Assembly (NCBI RefSeq): GCF_028553725.1
Contig: NZ_CP067124.1
Span: 2,428,001 to 2,492,000, forward strand
DNA from: Paracoccus alcaliphilus
Lineage (GTDB): Bacteria > Pseudomonadota > Alphaproteobacteria > Rhodobacterales > Rhodobacteraceae
DNA: 64,000 bases
Direction: 5' to 3'
In this document: positions 25,388 through 33,637 of the stretch, one piece after another
How the letters are laid out: each line of letters opens with the position of its first letter
How positions within the stretch are numbered: the first letter of the stretch is position 1
The notes under the pieces: model-generated
Seen by the model: only the letters and a program-made list of their open reading frames with translations
Databases searched by the model: none
What the model was told of the DNA's origin: nothing
Position numbers and translations under genes: made by a program

Positions 25388-26745
25388 GAGCGGTCACTTT
25401 CGGACATGTTGACGGAAGAACCGCCGCCGTGGCTGTCGCCGGAACGGACGGCATGGGCGGCCATGGTGGTGCCGTGATTGAGGGCCTGACGGCGGTGCAT
25501 CTGCTGCGCCCACGCCGGCGGGCCGCCCGCCGGAGCGGCAGGCGCTGCGGAACCGGCGGCACTCGCACCGCCAATAGTTCCCTGCGTGGACGATCCTCCG
25601 GTGACGCCGAGCCCGGCGCGCGCGCCATCGGAGAAGCTGGTTTTGACGCTTTCCGCTGCTTTCGAGGCGGCACGCTTCAGCGGCGACGCGGCAGCGGACC
25701 CTGCGGCACGAGCGACACCTCCCAGGCCCGAAGCGACACCGGCCGCGCCGGACTGGCCGAGTGATCCGACACTATAGGCAGCGCTTGCAGCACCTGCGGC
25801 GGCAGCACCGCCACGGACAGTAGCGGCTCCGCCGGAGAGCGCCGCTGCTCCCCCCTTCGCGGCCATGCCTGCGGCAGCGCCACCGGCGAGCACCATGCCG
25901 CCAGCGGCAAGGCCGGTTCCGACGGCAGCACCTGCACCAAGCTGCGGGCCGCCGGAGACGAGACCGGAGGCGATGCCGGGGCCGAAAATGCCGAGGCCGA
26001 GAAGCGACAGAGCGGCCAGCACGATGGCCATGGCGTCGTCGATGGTCGGCGTCGCGCCGCCAAAGCCTGCCGTGAACTGCGAAAACAGCGTCGAGCCGAT
26101 GCCGATGATGACAGCGAGCACCAGCACTTTGATGCCAGAGGAGACGACGTTGCCCAGCACGCGCTCGGCCATGAAGGCGGTCTTGCCGAACAGGCCGAAG
26201 GGGATGAGGACGAAGCCCGCAAGCGTGGTCAGCTTGAACTCGATCAGGGTAACGAAGAGCTGCACGGCAAGGATGAAGAAGGCCAACAGCACCAGCACCC
26301 AGGCGAACATCAGGCAGGCGATCTGGATGAAGTTCTCGAAGAAGGACCAGTAGCCCATCATGTCGGAGATGGATTCGAGCAGCGGGCGACCGGCATCGAG
26401 GCCGGTCTGCGCCACATTGCCGGGCCGCAGCAGATCGGCGGCGGAAAAGCTGGTCCCCGATCCCTTCAGGCCGAGACCGGCGAAGCTGTCGAAGATGATC
26501 TGCGCGAGATTGTTCCAGTTGCCGATCAGATAGGCGAAGACGCCGACGAACAGTGTCTTCTTGACCAGCCGGGCGATAATGTCGTCATCGGCACCCCAGG
26601 ACCAGAACAGTGCCGCCAGCGTCACGTCGATGATGATCAGGGTGGTGGCGATGAAGGCGACCTCGCCACCGAGCAGGCCGAAACCGCTGTCGATATAGCT
26701 GGTGAATACGCCCAGGAAATTGTCGATGACGCCGGTGCCGCCCAT
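25384..26745 (-). CDS. trbL: TrbL (VirB6-like) conjugation protein
   Basis: 453-residue polytopic inner-membrane protein of the mating channel. The N-terminus reads MGGTGVIDNFLGVFTSYIDSG, typical of TrbL, followed by five or more hydrophobic segments between about residues 20 and 260. The long C-terminal tail is rich in Gly, Ala and Ser, and ends with His/Arg-rich sequence, as usual in the family. Coupled to trbF by ATGA and preceded by trbK with a 3-bp gap. No defect seen. Confidence 0.92.
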   Translation of the reverse strand: MGGTGVIDNFLGVFTSYIDSGFGLLGGEVAFIATTLIIIDVTLAALFWSWGADDDIIARLVKKTLFVGVFAYLIGNWNNLAQIIFDSFAGLGLKGSGTSFSAADLLRPGNVAQTGLDAGRPLLESISDMMGYWSFFENFIQIACLMFAWVLVLLAFFILAVQLFVTLIEFKLTTLAGFVLIPFGLFGKTAFMAERVLGNVVSSGIKVLVLAVIIGIGSTLFSQFTAGFGGATPTIDDAMAIVLAALSLLGLGIFGPGIASGLVSGGPQLGAGAAVGTGLAAGGMVLAGGAAAGMAAKGGAAALSGGAATVRGGAAAAGAASAAYSVGSLGQSGAAGVASGLGGVARAAGSAAASPLKRAASKAAESVKTSFSDGARAGLGVTGGSSTQGTIGGASAAGSAAPAAPAGGPPAWAQQMHRRQALNHGTTMAAHAVRSGDSHGGGSSVNMSESDRS

Positions 26746-26748
26746 GGT

Positions 26749-27036
26749 TCACTGTCCCCGGTTCTGATGCGGGGCGGCAGGCACCGGCGTCCGGCCGAGG
26801 AACCGGTCGCGGTTCTCGGCCCAGGTGGCGAGGCAATCGGGATCCTTCACGGCAGCCTCACCAAGCTGCTGGCAGCGGCGGAGGCTCTGGCGCAGCGGAT
26901 CGGCAGAAGGTTGAAACGCGGGAGCCGGACGAGTTTGCGCCGGTTCGTCCTCGCGGGTCATTTCGATCACCGTGGCGGTAATCGCGATTGCGACGAAAAT
27001 GATCGCCCCGATCCGGGCCAGCAGCTTACCGTCCAT
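26749..27036 (-). CDS. trbK: TrbK-type entry exclusion protein
   Basis: 95 residues: MDGKLLARIGAIIFVAIAITATVIEM is a single membrane anchor, and the periplasmic part ends with the pattern LRRCQQLGEAAVKDPDCLATWAENRDRFL, which is the TrbK-alt signature with two conserved Cys. Entry exclusion proteins reduce redundant transfer between cells carrying the same element. The position between trbJ and trbL is the usual one. A residual exclusion effect from this otherwise broken operon is possible but not shown. Confidence 0.85.
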   Translation of the reverse strand: MDGKLLARIGAIIFVAIAITATVIEMTREDEPAQTRPAPAFQPSADPLRQSLRRCQQLGEAAVKDPDCLATWAENRDRFLGRTPVPAAPHQNRGQ

Positions 27037-27056
27037 ATCGCGCCCCTCCTGTTCGG

Positions 27057-27440
27057 TCAGTTGTTACCGTTGCCGAACATCCGGGCATTGCCGGGCTGGT
27101 AGCCCGATCCCGGTGTCAGAAAGCGTTCACGCTGGATGCGGCCCTGTTCGGCAGCGGTCGCACGCTCGGCCTCGATCAGCGCTTCCGAGCGGCCATTGGC
27201 CGACATCAGCGCGACCAGGTCGGAAAGCTGCTGTGATTGCAGGGCCAGAAGCTGATTGCCCGCCTGTGTGGCTTGCAATGCACCCGTGGCGTTCTGGCTC
27301 TGACCGACAAGGGCAGACATCTCGGTGCGGTTGGTGTCGATGTTGCCGACGACACCGGCCTGTACGCGCATGGCGTCCTGCAAGCCGCCGACCGTATTCT
27401 GCCAGCGGGACCGCGCATCGGCGACGAGCTGGGTACCCGC
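27057..27440 (-). pseudogene. trbJ: TrbJ fragment (3' part only)
   Basis: About 125 residues of the C-terminal half of TrbJ (VirB5-like pilus-tip protein): TQLVADARSRWQNTVGGLQDAMRVQAGVVGN, the helical QNATGALQATQAGNQLLALQSQQLSDLVALM, and the typical ending GSGYQPGNARMFGNGNN. The 5' half is missing. At about 27,436-27,443 the sequence switches to an rlxS fragment, so this is a deletion junction rather than a short isoform. Confidence 0.85.
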
Positions 27441-27737
27441 GCCACCTCCCGGTTCCGTAGATTGGTGAGGAGATTGCGACGATAGAGGATGCGACCTTCG
27501 CGGCTTCGGTTGGCGTCGCCATGTTCGATGTGATGCTCACAGCGCTGATCCATCGCCTCGCGCACCTGTTGCCCGAACCCTGCCGCGGTGATGTCAGAGG
27601 CATCCGGCGTCACCAGCCGCCGATCGAGCCAAGTCGCGCCATCGGCACCAATCTGCTTTTCCAGCTCAACGGTCGAGACGACACGGATGCTGGCCAGCCG
27701 GTTGCGACCGGCATCATAGGTCGCGGCACGGCTCTCA
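27441..27737 (-). pseudogene. Internal fragment of an rlxS relaxase gene
   Basis: About 98 codons matching the DUF3363 part of the intact rlxS at 980-3034: SRAATYDAGRNRLASIRVVS aligns with SRAADYDTGRDRQASVRVLS, and GFGQQVREAMDQRCEHHIEH with GFGQQVREAMDQRREHHIEQ, ending TNLRNREVAR. Both ends are broken, on one side into trbJ and on the other into the rdfS fragment. Divergence from the first copy shows it came from a different element, not from local duplication. Confidence 0.88.
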
Positions 27738-27857
27738 AAGTCCTCCCGTTCCGTAGGTCCGGTGCTTTTCCAGCGTGCGGGCGGACAGGCTGAGGAAGTC
27801 AGCGGCTTCCTTGGTGCGCAGATAGCGTGGCGGCAAGGCGGCGAGATCGGGTCGCAT
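27735..27857 (-). pseudogene. 5' fragment of rdfS
   Basis: From the ATG at 27,857 the first 38 residues (MRPDLAALPPRYLRTKEAAD..., then SLSARTLEKHRTYGTG) match the excisionase at 6,847-7,116. After GTG-Gly-Leu the reading frame ends with TGA, where the rlxS fragment begins. All genes normally between rdfS and rlxS (repA, DUF2840, traF, DUF736, transglycosylase) are gone. The helix-turn-helix is nearly complete, but the wing is missing. Confidence 0.85.
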
Positions 27858-27993
27858 AGGGCGGGCCTCCGTGGTTGTGCAGGGTGCCGCTGACGATCAG
27901 CGGCGTGTCATGCGCACGGTGGCGAAGGAGCGTCGGCAAAGGGGATGAGGAAGATCGACGGGGTGAAACCCTCACCCCAGCCTAACGGCGGCG

Positions 27994-28756
27994 TCAGGGT
28001 TTGCGACGATGGCGCAAAAGGTCTTGATAGCCGCCATCGATGAGCGTGATGGCAGATCGGACAAGGGCGATGACAGATGCCCGCAAAGCCGATGTCTTCC
28101 ACGGCTCGGCCCGAACACGCTTCTCCCCATAGATCGCGATGGCAATCTCACGGTAGGTCGCGTGGTTGGCGTTTCCGTCAGCGGCTTGCATCATCAGGCG
28201 GAAACGCCGGCGCTGATACGGCGTCATCCTGGGATCTCGGCGCACGGGTTTCGCGGCCAGCACATGCCAGAGCCTGAGAACGGCTTCGAGCCGATCTGGC
28301 AGATCGTCGTCAAGCGGCAGGACAATCGCAGGCTGCGCAGCAGAGCCGGTTTCAGCTAGGATCAGATATTGGCCGTCCCCGTCGCGGCATGCGCCATATG
28401 CCCCCTCTGGCCCGCGGATGACATCAACAGGATCGACGGATAACGCGGCCGACGATGTGGTAAGGAAATCGGGCGTGGCCCCAAGCATCAGCACGGCCGG
28501 ATTGGCAAGGGGCGACCAGATGACCGGTTGATCGAGCGCGGAATGTTGGGGATCTGCCTGGAAATCGTAACCCCCAGCGACGCTGGCCATCATCCGAAAG
28601 GGGAAGATGTCCGGCATCTTGCGTTACAAGGTCATCGAAGCTGGCTTGATAGGCAGTGTTACGGCGTAAGCATTCCCAAGCAACGCCCTCAACGGGCAGC
28701 GCATCGTAGAATTCATATTGGCTCGGGTCTCGCCAGCGGGACGTATCCGGCTTCAT
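27994..28756 (-). CDS. fseA: Second FseA-like activator, also split by a +1 frameshift
   Basis: Frame 1 begins at 28,756 behind AGGAGGGG and encodes a DUF6499 domain (MKPDTSRWRDPSQYEFYDALPVEGVAWECLRRN...) ending RRWGLRFP. The zero frame then runs on for a short antisense-like tail to 28,424. The +1 frame continues as ADPQHSALDQPVIWSP and carries the DUF2285 domain to the stop at 27,994 (RRRFRLMMQAADGNANHATYREIAIAIYGEKR...). The layout and the conserved RWGLRFP / PIWSP flanks equal those of the copy at 10,336-11,116, although the sequences are far apart. Its natural target, rdfS, is only a fragment here. The 136 bp downstream show no gene. Confidence 0.78.
28558..28564 (-). other. Probable +1 frameshift site, TTT CCA G
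   Basis: Minus-strand zero frame reads CGA TTT CCA GGC. Skipping the G after the CCA proline codon gives GCA GAT CCC and restores the DUF2285 frame. Same codon position as TTT CCC G in the first copy. Confidence 0.55.
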
Positions 28757-28884
28757 TGCTCCCCTCCTGATTGAAATTGCACAGGTGAAGCATGAAAGGA
28801 TTGCGGCGTTCCTATACGGAAGGAAGCCAGATAGGGGACATAGAGTGATGCCCATAGGGCATCGCTCTATGGTCGGCACCGATG

Positions 28885-29160
28885 TCAGTCGCGATCTGTC
28901 GGACGGTGGAGCAGTTGGCGAAAGCCGCTCTGCGTCATCCAGCGCGCCCGTGCCAGATGGCTGTCATGGACTTGCCTTGCGCGCTCTGGTTCCTGAACAG
29001 GGTCGATACCGAACAGCACATTAACGGCTTCGGTCCATTCCGCGCCATCGTCGGCGGCATCGAGTAGCCGCATATAAAGCTTGATATGCCCACGATCATA
29101 CTCGGTGAGCTCGTCGCTAATGGGCGCAATGTCGTCGAAGGAGGGGGCCGCAGATGTCAT
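28885..29160 (-). CDS. Second QseM-like DUF2285 protein
   Basis: About 91 residues from the ATG at 29,160, with ELTEYDRGHIKLYMRLLDAADDGAEWTEAVNVLFGIDP and DSHLARARWMTQSGFRQLL, the same pattern as the 99-residue protein at 7,574. A TTG at 29,220, one base after the stop of the XRE gene, would extend it by 20 residues and couple it to that gene. QseM proteins of ICEMlSymR7A block TraR and FseA. Next to the second FseA-like gene it would be that element's own antiactivator. No strong ribosome-binding site decides the start. Confidence 0.68.
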   Translation of the reverse strand: MTSAAPSFDDIAPISDELTEYDRGHIKLYMRLLDAADDGAEWTEAVNVLFGIDPVQEPERARQVHDSHLARARWMTQSGFRQLLHRPTDRD

Positions 29161-29220
29161 GTCGAGGATCGCCGCAAGACACAGGTCGCCGCCGCAGATC
29201 GATGATGGGACCTGCGCCAA

Positions 29221-29487
29221 TCAGCCGTCGTAGATCTGTCGGTGTCTCTTCTCGTCTTGGCCATGAACTAGCAACACTCCTTGCCCGCGATCCGTGGACA
29301 AGAGAACAATCCCTGCTGCTTCAAGCGCCCGGCGTACCTGATCCCGCGTTGTCTCATACACCTCGAGCCGGCTCTCGGACTCAAGGCGCTTCAGGGCAGT
29401 CAGCGATATTCGGGCCTTGTCAGCGAGCGTCTCCTGCGTCCAACCCAGTAACGCGCGTGCGGCCCGCGACTGTCGAGCGGTGATCAT
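29221..29487 (-). CDS. Small XRE-family regulator
   Basis: 88 residues with an N-terminal helix-turn-helix: RAARALLGWTQETLADKARISLTALKRLESES, then TRDQVRRALEAAGIVLLSTDRGQGVLLV. The gene ends directly before the QseM-like gene on the same strand. In ICEMlSymR7A a small DNA-binding regulator, QseC, is paired with QseM, though it is divergent there; a similar role is possible but the orientation differs. It is divergent from hipB, 320 bp away. Confidence 0.75.
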   Translation of the reverse strand: MITARQSRAARALLGWTQETLADKARISLTALKRLESESRLEVYETTRDQVRRALEAAGIVLLSTDRGQGVLLVHGQDEKRHRQIYDG

Positions 29488-29807
29488 GCATGATCACCTC
29501 CCATCGCGACCGGCGCGCATTCCAGAACTACGGCTATTTTAGTCGCCCATATCCAATACGCCACATGAATTCGTCGAATCTGGCCAGAAGGTTATTTGCA
29601 CGAGGCAACACGCGGGCCGCCTGATTCGTTTGCATGCCCGGGTGCGGCACTTTTTAAGGGCTTCGGCGCTGATCAGCCGCCGAATGATCCCTAAACGATC
29701 CACGGCTAGTGGGAATGATATGTTTGGAGCTCACACTCTTGGCATTTTCCATAGAGTATGATACGTATCCAGATCAATGTCGTAGAAATGATCTGCAAAG
29801 GCATCAC
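29488..29807. promoter_or_regulatory. Divergent intergenic region with a perfect palindrome before hipB
   Basis: 320 bp between the XRE gene and hipB. A perfect 10-bp palindrome, GATACGTATC, lies at 29,760-29,769, 38 bp upstream of the hipB ATG. HipB proteins bind short palindromes in their own promoters, so this is a candidate operator. Nothing else is recognisable in the gap. Confidence 0.4.
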
Positions 29808-30128
29808 ATGAAGGTGGAAGCAGAAGCTTTGGGAGCGATCGGCGACCATTTTCGCCGCGCCCGACTGGCCGCCCGACTGACCCAGGAGCAGGTAGCGGAT
29901 CTGGCCGGCATTTCGCGGCCGCGCTACCGCGACATTGAGACGGGTGCGGCGGCAGCGCGTACCACAACCTTGATCAATATTGCCCGGGCGCTCGGTCTGG
30001 AAATGATGCTCGTTCCCCAGGCGATGGTGCCCGCCATCGAAGCGCTCTTACACCCAGAGACCGAGGATGATCGCCCCGCCTTCAGCCCGCAACCGGAGAG
30101 CGACGATGATAGCCGCCCACACCGCTGA
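29808..30128 (+). CDS. hipB: HipB-like antitoxin (XRE family)
   Basis: 106 residues with the helix-turn-helix IGDHFRRARLAARLTQEQVADLAGISRPRYRDIETGAAAARTTTLINIARALGLEMMLVP, typical of HipB, and an acidic flexible C-terminal tail. As antitoxin it would bind HipA and repress the operon. The start at 29,808 (MKVEAEALG) is chosen because the upstream frame back to a GTG at 29,709 has no coding character. The 3' end overlaps hipA by 23 bp. Confidence 0.85.
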   Translation: MKVEAEALGAIGDHFRRARLAARLTQEQVADLAGISRPRYRDIETGAAAARTTTLINIARALGLEMMLVPQAMVPAIEALLHPETEDDRPAFSPQPESDDDSRPHR

Positions 30129-31347
30129 AGCCATCCCGTCACTGGACGTGTTCCTGAACAGTGTGCGGATTGGCACGATCGTCAGAACACCAGGTGACTT
30201 CAACGCTTTCAGCCTTGACCCGGCGTACCGCGCCACAGGAGGTCACCCGGTCCTGAGCTTGTCGTTGCGTGCCGCTACGGGGGGCCTGCGCAAAGACCCG
30301 CGCCCGGTTGCAGGCGCGTTGCCGCCGTTCTTTGCCAATCTCCTGCCCGAAGACAGGTTGCGAGAGGCGATGGAAAAGCACCACGCCGCCCATGTTCGGC
30401 CGGGGAATGATTTCGATCTCCTCGCGGCTCTTGGCGCGGATCTGCCGGGCGCAGTGCGGGTTCTGCCCAGTGACGGCCAACCGGGTGCCCGGACGGCGGC
30501 GTCCCCGGACAAGCCGAAAGCGCGCTTTTCGCTGGCGGGCGTGCAGATGAAGCTCTCGGTAATGAAGAACACCGGCAAGGGCGGCGGGCTGACCTTGCCG
30601 CTCGGTGATGGCGAAGGACAATATATCGCCAAGTTCCCGTCAACGGCCTTTCCGGGTGTGTCGGAGAACGAGTTCGCGAACCTTGCGCTTGCTGAAGCAA
30701 TCGGCATGGAAGTGCCCGAGCGGGAACTGGTCGGTCGCGACCAGTTCGAGGGCATTCCCGAAGAGTTCGAGACGCTCGCCGAGGGATTAGTCCTGCTGGT
30801 CCGGCGCTTCGATCGCGGAAGCAATGGGCAGCGGATCCATATCGAGGATTTCGCGCAGGTCTTCGGCCTATATCCTGCCCGCAAATATGACGGAGCAGCC
30901 TCTCACGACATCGCATCCGTGCTGAACGTGGCGATCTCGCCATTTGCCGCACTGGAGTTTGTCCGGCGGCTGACATTTTCGGTGGTGATGGGCAATGGCG
31001 ACATGCACCTCAAGAACTGGTCACTGATCTATCCGGGCGATGGCGACACGCCCACCCTTGCGCCGATCTACGACATGCTTTCGACCGTGCCCTATATTCC
31101 GGCCGATGGGTTGGCGCTGTCACTCGGCGGCGAGCGGGCATTCAAGGGGCTGACGCCGGCCCGCTGGAAGACGTTTGCCAACCGGGCACGGCTTCCCGAG
31201 CCGGCCGTCCTCAAAGCCGTCGCCGAGACAGTGATGCGCATCGATGCGCAGTGGTGGACCCTGCCAGAACGCGAGGCCGTGCCGCCTGCCGTGCTGGAGC
31301 GGATCGACGCTCATGTGAAAACCATGCTTCCGATTCTGACCGGCTGA
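30106..31347 (+). CDS. hipA: HipA-like serine/threonine kinase toxin
   Basis: 413 residues from ATG 30,106, preceded by GGAGAG. N-terminal HipA_N region (DVFLNSVRIGTIVRTPGDFNAF), then the kinase core with SLAGVQMKLSV (substrate loop), YIAKFPS (nucleotide-binding Lys), the catalytic stretch GNGDMHLKNWSLIY and the metal-binding Asp in APIYDMLSTV. HipA phosphorylates aminoacyl-tRNA synthetases and arrests growth. Key residues look intact, so this is probably a functional module stabilising the region. Confidence 0.92.
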   Translation: MIAAHTAEAIPSLDVFLNSVRIGTIVRTPGDFNAFSLDPAYRATGGHPVLSLSLRAATGGLRKDPRPVAGALPPFFANLLPEDRLREAMEKHHAAHVRPGNDFDLLAALGADLPGAVRVLPSDGQPGARTAASPDKPKARFSLAGVQMKLSVMKNTGKGGGLTLPLGDGEGQYIAKFPSTAFPGVSENEFANLALAEAIGMEVPERELVGRDQFEGIPEEFETLAEGLVLLVRRFDRGSNGQRIHIEDFAQVFGLYPARKYDGAASHDIASVLNVAISPFAALEFVRRLTFSVVMGNGDMHLKNWSLIYPGDGDTPTLAPIYDMLSTVPYIPADGLALSLGGERAFKGLTPARWKTFANRARLPEPAVLKAVAETVMRIDAQWWTLPEREAVPPAVLERIDAHVKTMLPILTG

Positions 31348-31404
31348 AGCAGATTTTGCCCGGGCGCATTCTGTGGGTGTACCGGTCTTTCCGCCAGACA
31401 TGGG

Positions 31405-31432
31405 AAGGCCCCGGCCTTGCGACCGGGGCCTT
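31405..31432. terminator. Bidirectional hairpin between hipA and the DUF736 gene
   Basis: Perfect 10-bp arms AAGGCCCCGG and CCGGGGCCTT around an 8-nt loop, placed in the 94-bp space between convergent genes, with short T/A runs at each base. Suitable as a terminator in both directions. Confidence 0.75.
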
Positions 31433-31441
31433 GTGCCCGTG

Positions 31442-31768
31442 TCAGTCGCCGCGGCGACCGTTGGGGCGGGACCAGATGAGCGAGTGGCTCTCGCCATCCT
31501 CGTCGTCGAAGAGGTTGGCGTAGATAGGGGCGTTGAAGCTCGGATCGTCCAGCTTGAGGCCCAGATACTCGCGGCCCTCGTTCGAGCGCTTGGACCAGGC
31601 GGCGCCGATCTCGGCGCGGCCGACCAGGACCCGGTGGCTGGGGGCGTTGTCGCCGGTGGTGCGCAGTTCGGGAACGATGCGCACGCCTTTGGCCTGGACG
31701 CTGAGGGTGACGATTTCGCCGGTGAATTCGTTCGAGCCGGTCTTCTTGAATGTGCCGATGGTCGCCAT
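31442..31768 (-). CDS. Stand-alone DUF736 protein
   Basis: 108 residues, MATIGTFKKTGSNEFTGEIVTLSVQAKGVRIVPEL..., the more common DUF736 type, clearly different from the copy in the transfer core at 4,277. Complete, with Shine-Dalgarno-like AGACTTACA region but no strong match. It has no conjugation neighbour left; it probably belonged to the same lost element as the trb remnants or to a third one. Function of the family is unknown. Confidence 0.82.
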   Translation of the reverse strand: MATIGTFKKTGSNEFTGEIVTLSVQAKGVRIVPELRTTGDNAPSHRVLVGRAEIGAAWSKRSNEGREYLGLKLDDPSFNAPIYANLFDDEDGESHSLIWSRPNGRRGD

Positions 31769-32588
31769 TGTAAGTCTCCGTTTTCCGTTTCCGAGCCCGC
31801 ACCATTGCGACCTCTATGGCGATCGACCGGCCGGAGACGAACGCTAGCGCACCCCCGCTTACGGGGGCTGGACAGCACAGGAGGAACTTTCTTGGCGCGC
31901 GAGGAATGGCGGCCCTGCCGTCAGGGGAAGAAAGTTGTGACGACGCTGTTGCGTTAAAGCGGTCGAAGCGCTTGCGCTGGTCTTCGGCCAGATCAGGCCA
32001 TTGAAGAGGCCGTTTGGAGCGGTTGAGACACGGGGGCTGAACGGAGATTTGGCCACCTTGAGGCTCCATCAGGATGACCAGACCGGCAACACCGGCCATG
32101 TGTCACCCTGCGTTTCAGGCTTTGCGCATCCTTCCTCCCGGCCCATCTCACCGGCATCGTCCCAACCTGGTTCTGAACCTGTCCGCGAACGCTGGTGCTG
32201 ACCGTCCTGCGCTCCTGCCGGCCGCATTCGGGCCTCATACCGATACGGGAGCTACGTTCCGCCCCTGCCTGACTCCTGGCGATGATGGCAGTGATCCGTG
32301 CTGCATCCGATCCCCTCAACGTCCCTCAGCCACTCAGGCGCGCACAATGCGTCCCCACCATCTTGCCCGCAACACCTAGGATAGCCGTCCGGTGCTGCCA
32401 TTCGCTGCGCATGCATTATTAGGATAATGTCCTGATCCGTGATCGACACGTTGGGCGGACTGCAGACATTCGCGGCAGCGCAGCGCTGATTAGTATGCCC
32501 CGTCAGAGCAGACGTTTGGCTGTCGAATTTAGGTCGTGCAGGAGGCCCAGCCATCTTGGAGCAAATGTACGCAATTCGATGTGCGGTT
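31769..32588. other. 820-bp stretch without a recognisable gene
   Basis: Several frames stay open for 60-100 codons on the minus strand (for example 31,993-32,319), but none has a ribosome-binding site or a recognisable domain. The sequence lies upstream of the lone DUF736 gene and is cut off by the IS5 copy at 32,589. It may be decayed element DNA. Confidence 0.5.
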
Positions 32589-33637
32589 GACTCTGTTGCA
32601 CAAATCGGGTGATGGCCGAGGTTCCCCCTTCCCCGGACGGACTTATCCCACAGCTTCCGTGACGGGTATGCCGAGCGCGGTGTAACCGTTCAGGACAGCG
32701 ATACGGACCTGGAGTTCGGCGACCTGGCGGTCGAAGTCCCGCGCCATGAGGCGCTGGCCCAGCAGTTTCACACAATGCATCTTTGTTTCGATGCGGCTTC
32801 GGCGGTGATATCCGCTCCATCGTCGCCAGAGGGTGCGCCCCAGATATTTCGCGGCGCGAAGGGCTTCGTTTCGGGCCATGGCTCCGGCTGTGATAGCTTT
32901 CCAGGGCTTCGCGTTCTTGCGGGGCGGGATGACGGCATGAGCGCTGCGGTCGGCGATCGCATCGTGGCATTTGCGCGTGTCGTAAGCGCCGTCGGCGGTG
33001 ACGCTGCCGATCTCCTGGTCCTCCGGGATTTGACTGAGAAGATCGGGCAGAACGGGCGCATCACCGATGTGGCTCCCGGTGACCTCGACAGCCCTGACCT
33101 CCAGCGTTTGCTCGTCGATCCCGAGATGAATCTTGCGCCAGACACGCCGCTTCGGGCCACCGTGCTTGCGCGCATGCCACTCGCCTTCGCCCTCGACCTT
33201 GATGCCGGTGCTGTCTATCAGCAGGTGCAACGGCCCTTTGGAACCACGATACGGGATGTTCACGGCGAGGGTCTTCTGACGGCGGGACAGCGTGCTGAAA
33301 TCCGGCACTGCCCAGTTCAGGCCGACCAGCCGCAGCAAGCTCTCGACGAACCCGGTCGTCTGCCGCAAGGCCATGCCGAACAACACCTTCATCGACAGGC
33401 ACGTCTGGATCGCGGCATCGCTGTAGCTCTGCTGGCGGCCACGCCTGCCTGACGGCGCGGCATCCCAACTCATCTCGGGGTCAAACCAGATCGTCAGCGA
33501 GCCGCGGCGCTTGAGCGCTTCGTTATAGGCTGGCCAGTTCCTGGTCTTGTAGGTCGGGGGCTTGGGTCTGCTCATGAATCACAGCTACCACACTGGATTC
33601 ACAAGATGAATCCCTCACGGGATTTGTGCAACAGAGC
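32589..33637 (-). mobile_element. IS5-family insertion sequence, complete copy
   Basis: Terminal inverted repeats: GACTCTGTTGCACAAATCGG at 32,589-32,608 and, at the other end, GGGATTTGTGCAACAGAGCC at 33,618-33,637, matching in about 17 of 20 positions when one is reversed. It contains one transposase gene. Flanking bases show no target duplication, and the right flank is the middle of an ABC permease gene, which suggests that a deletion or recombination followed insertion. Confidence 0.85.
32643..33575 (-). CDS. IS5-family transposase
   Basis: 310-residue DDE transposase of the IS5 family. Begins MSRPKPPTYKTRNWPAYNEAL. Catalytic residues are visible as Asp in LLIDSTGIKVEGEGEW, Asp in VTADGAYDTRKCH and Glu in RSRIETKMHCVKLLG, with the usual Tyr/Arg neighbours. 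Length is full for the group, and I see no frameshift, so this copy is probably active. Confidence 0.93.
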   Translation of the reverse strand: MSRPKPPTYKTRNWPAYNEALKRRGSLTIWFDPEMSWDAAPSGRRGRQQSYSDAAIQTCLSMKVLFGMALRQTTGFVESLLRLVGLNWAVPDFSTLSRRQKTLAVNIPYRGSKGPLHLLIDSTGIKVEGEGEWHARKHGGPKRRVWRKIHLGIDEQTLEVRAVEVTGSHIGDAPVLPDLLSQIPEDQEIGSVTADGAYDTRKCHDAIADRSAHAVIPPRKNAKPWKAITAGAMARNEALRAAKYLGRTLWRRWSGYHRRSRIETKMHCVKLLGQRLMARDFDRQVAELQVRIAVLNGYTALGIPVTEAVG

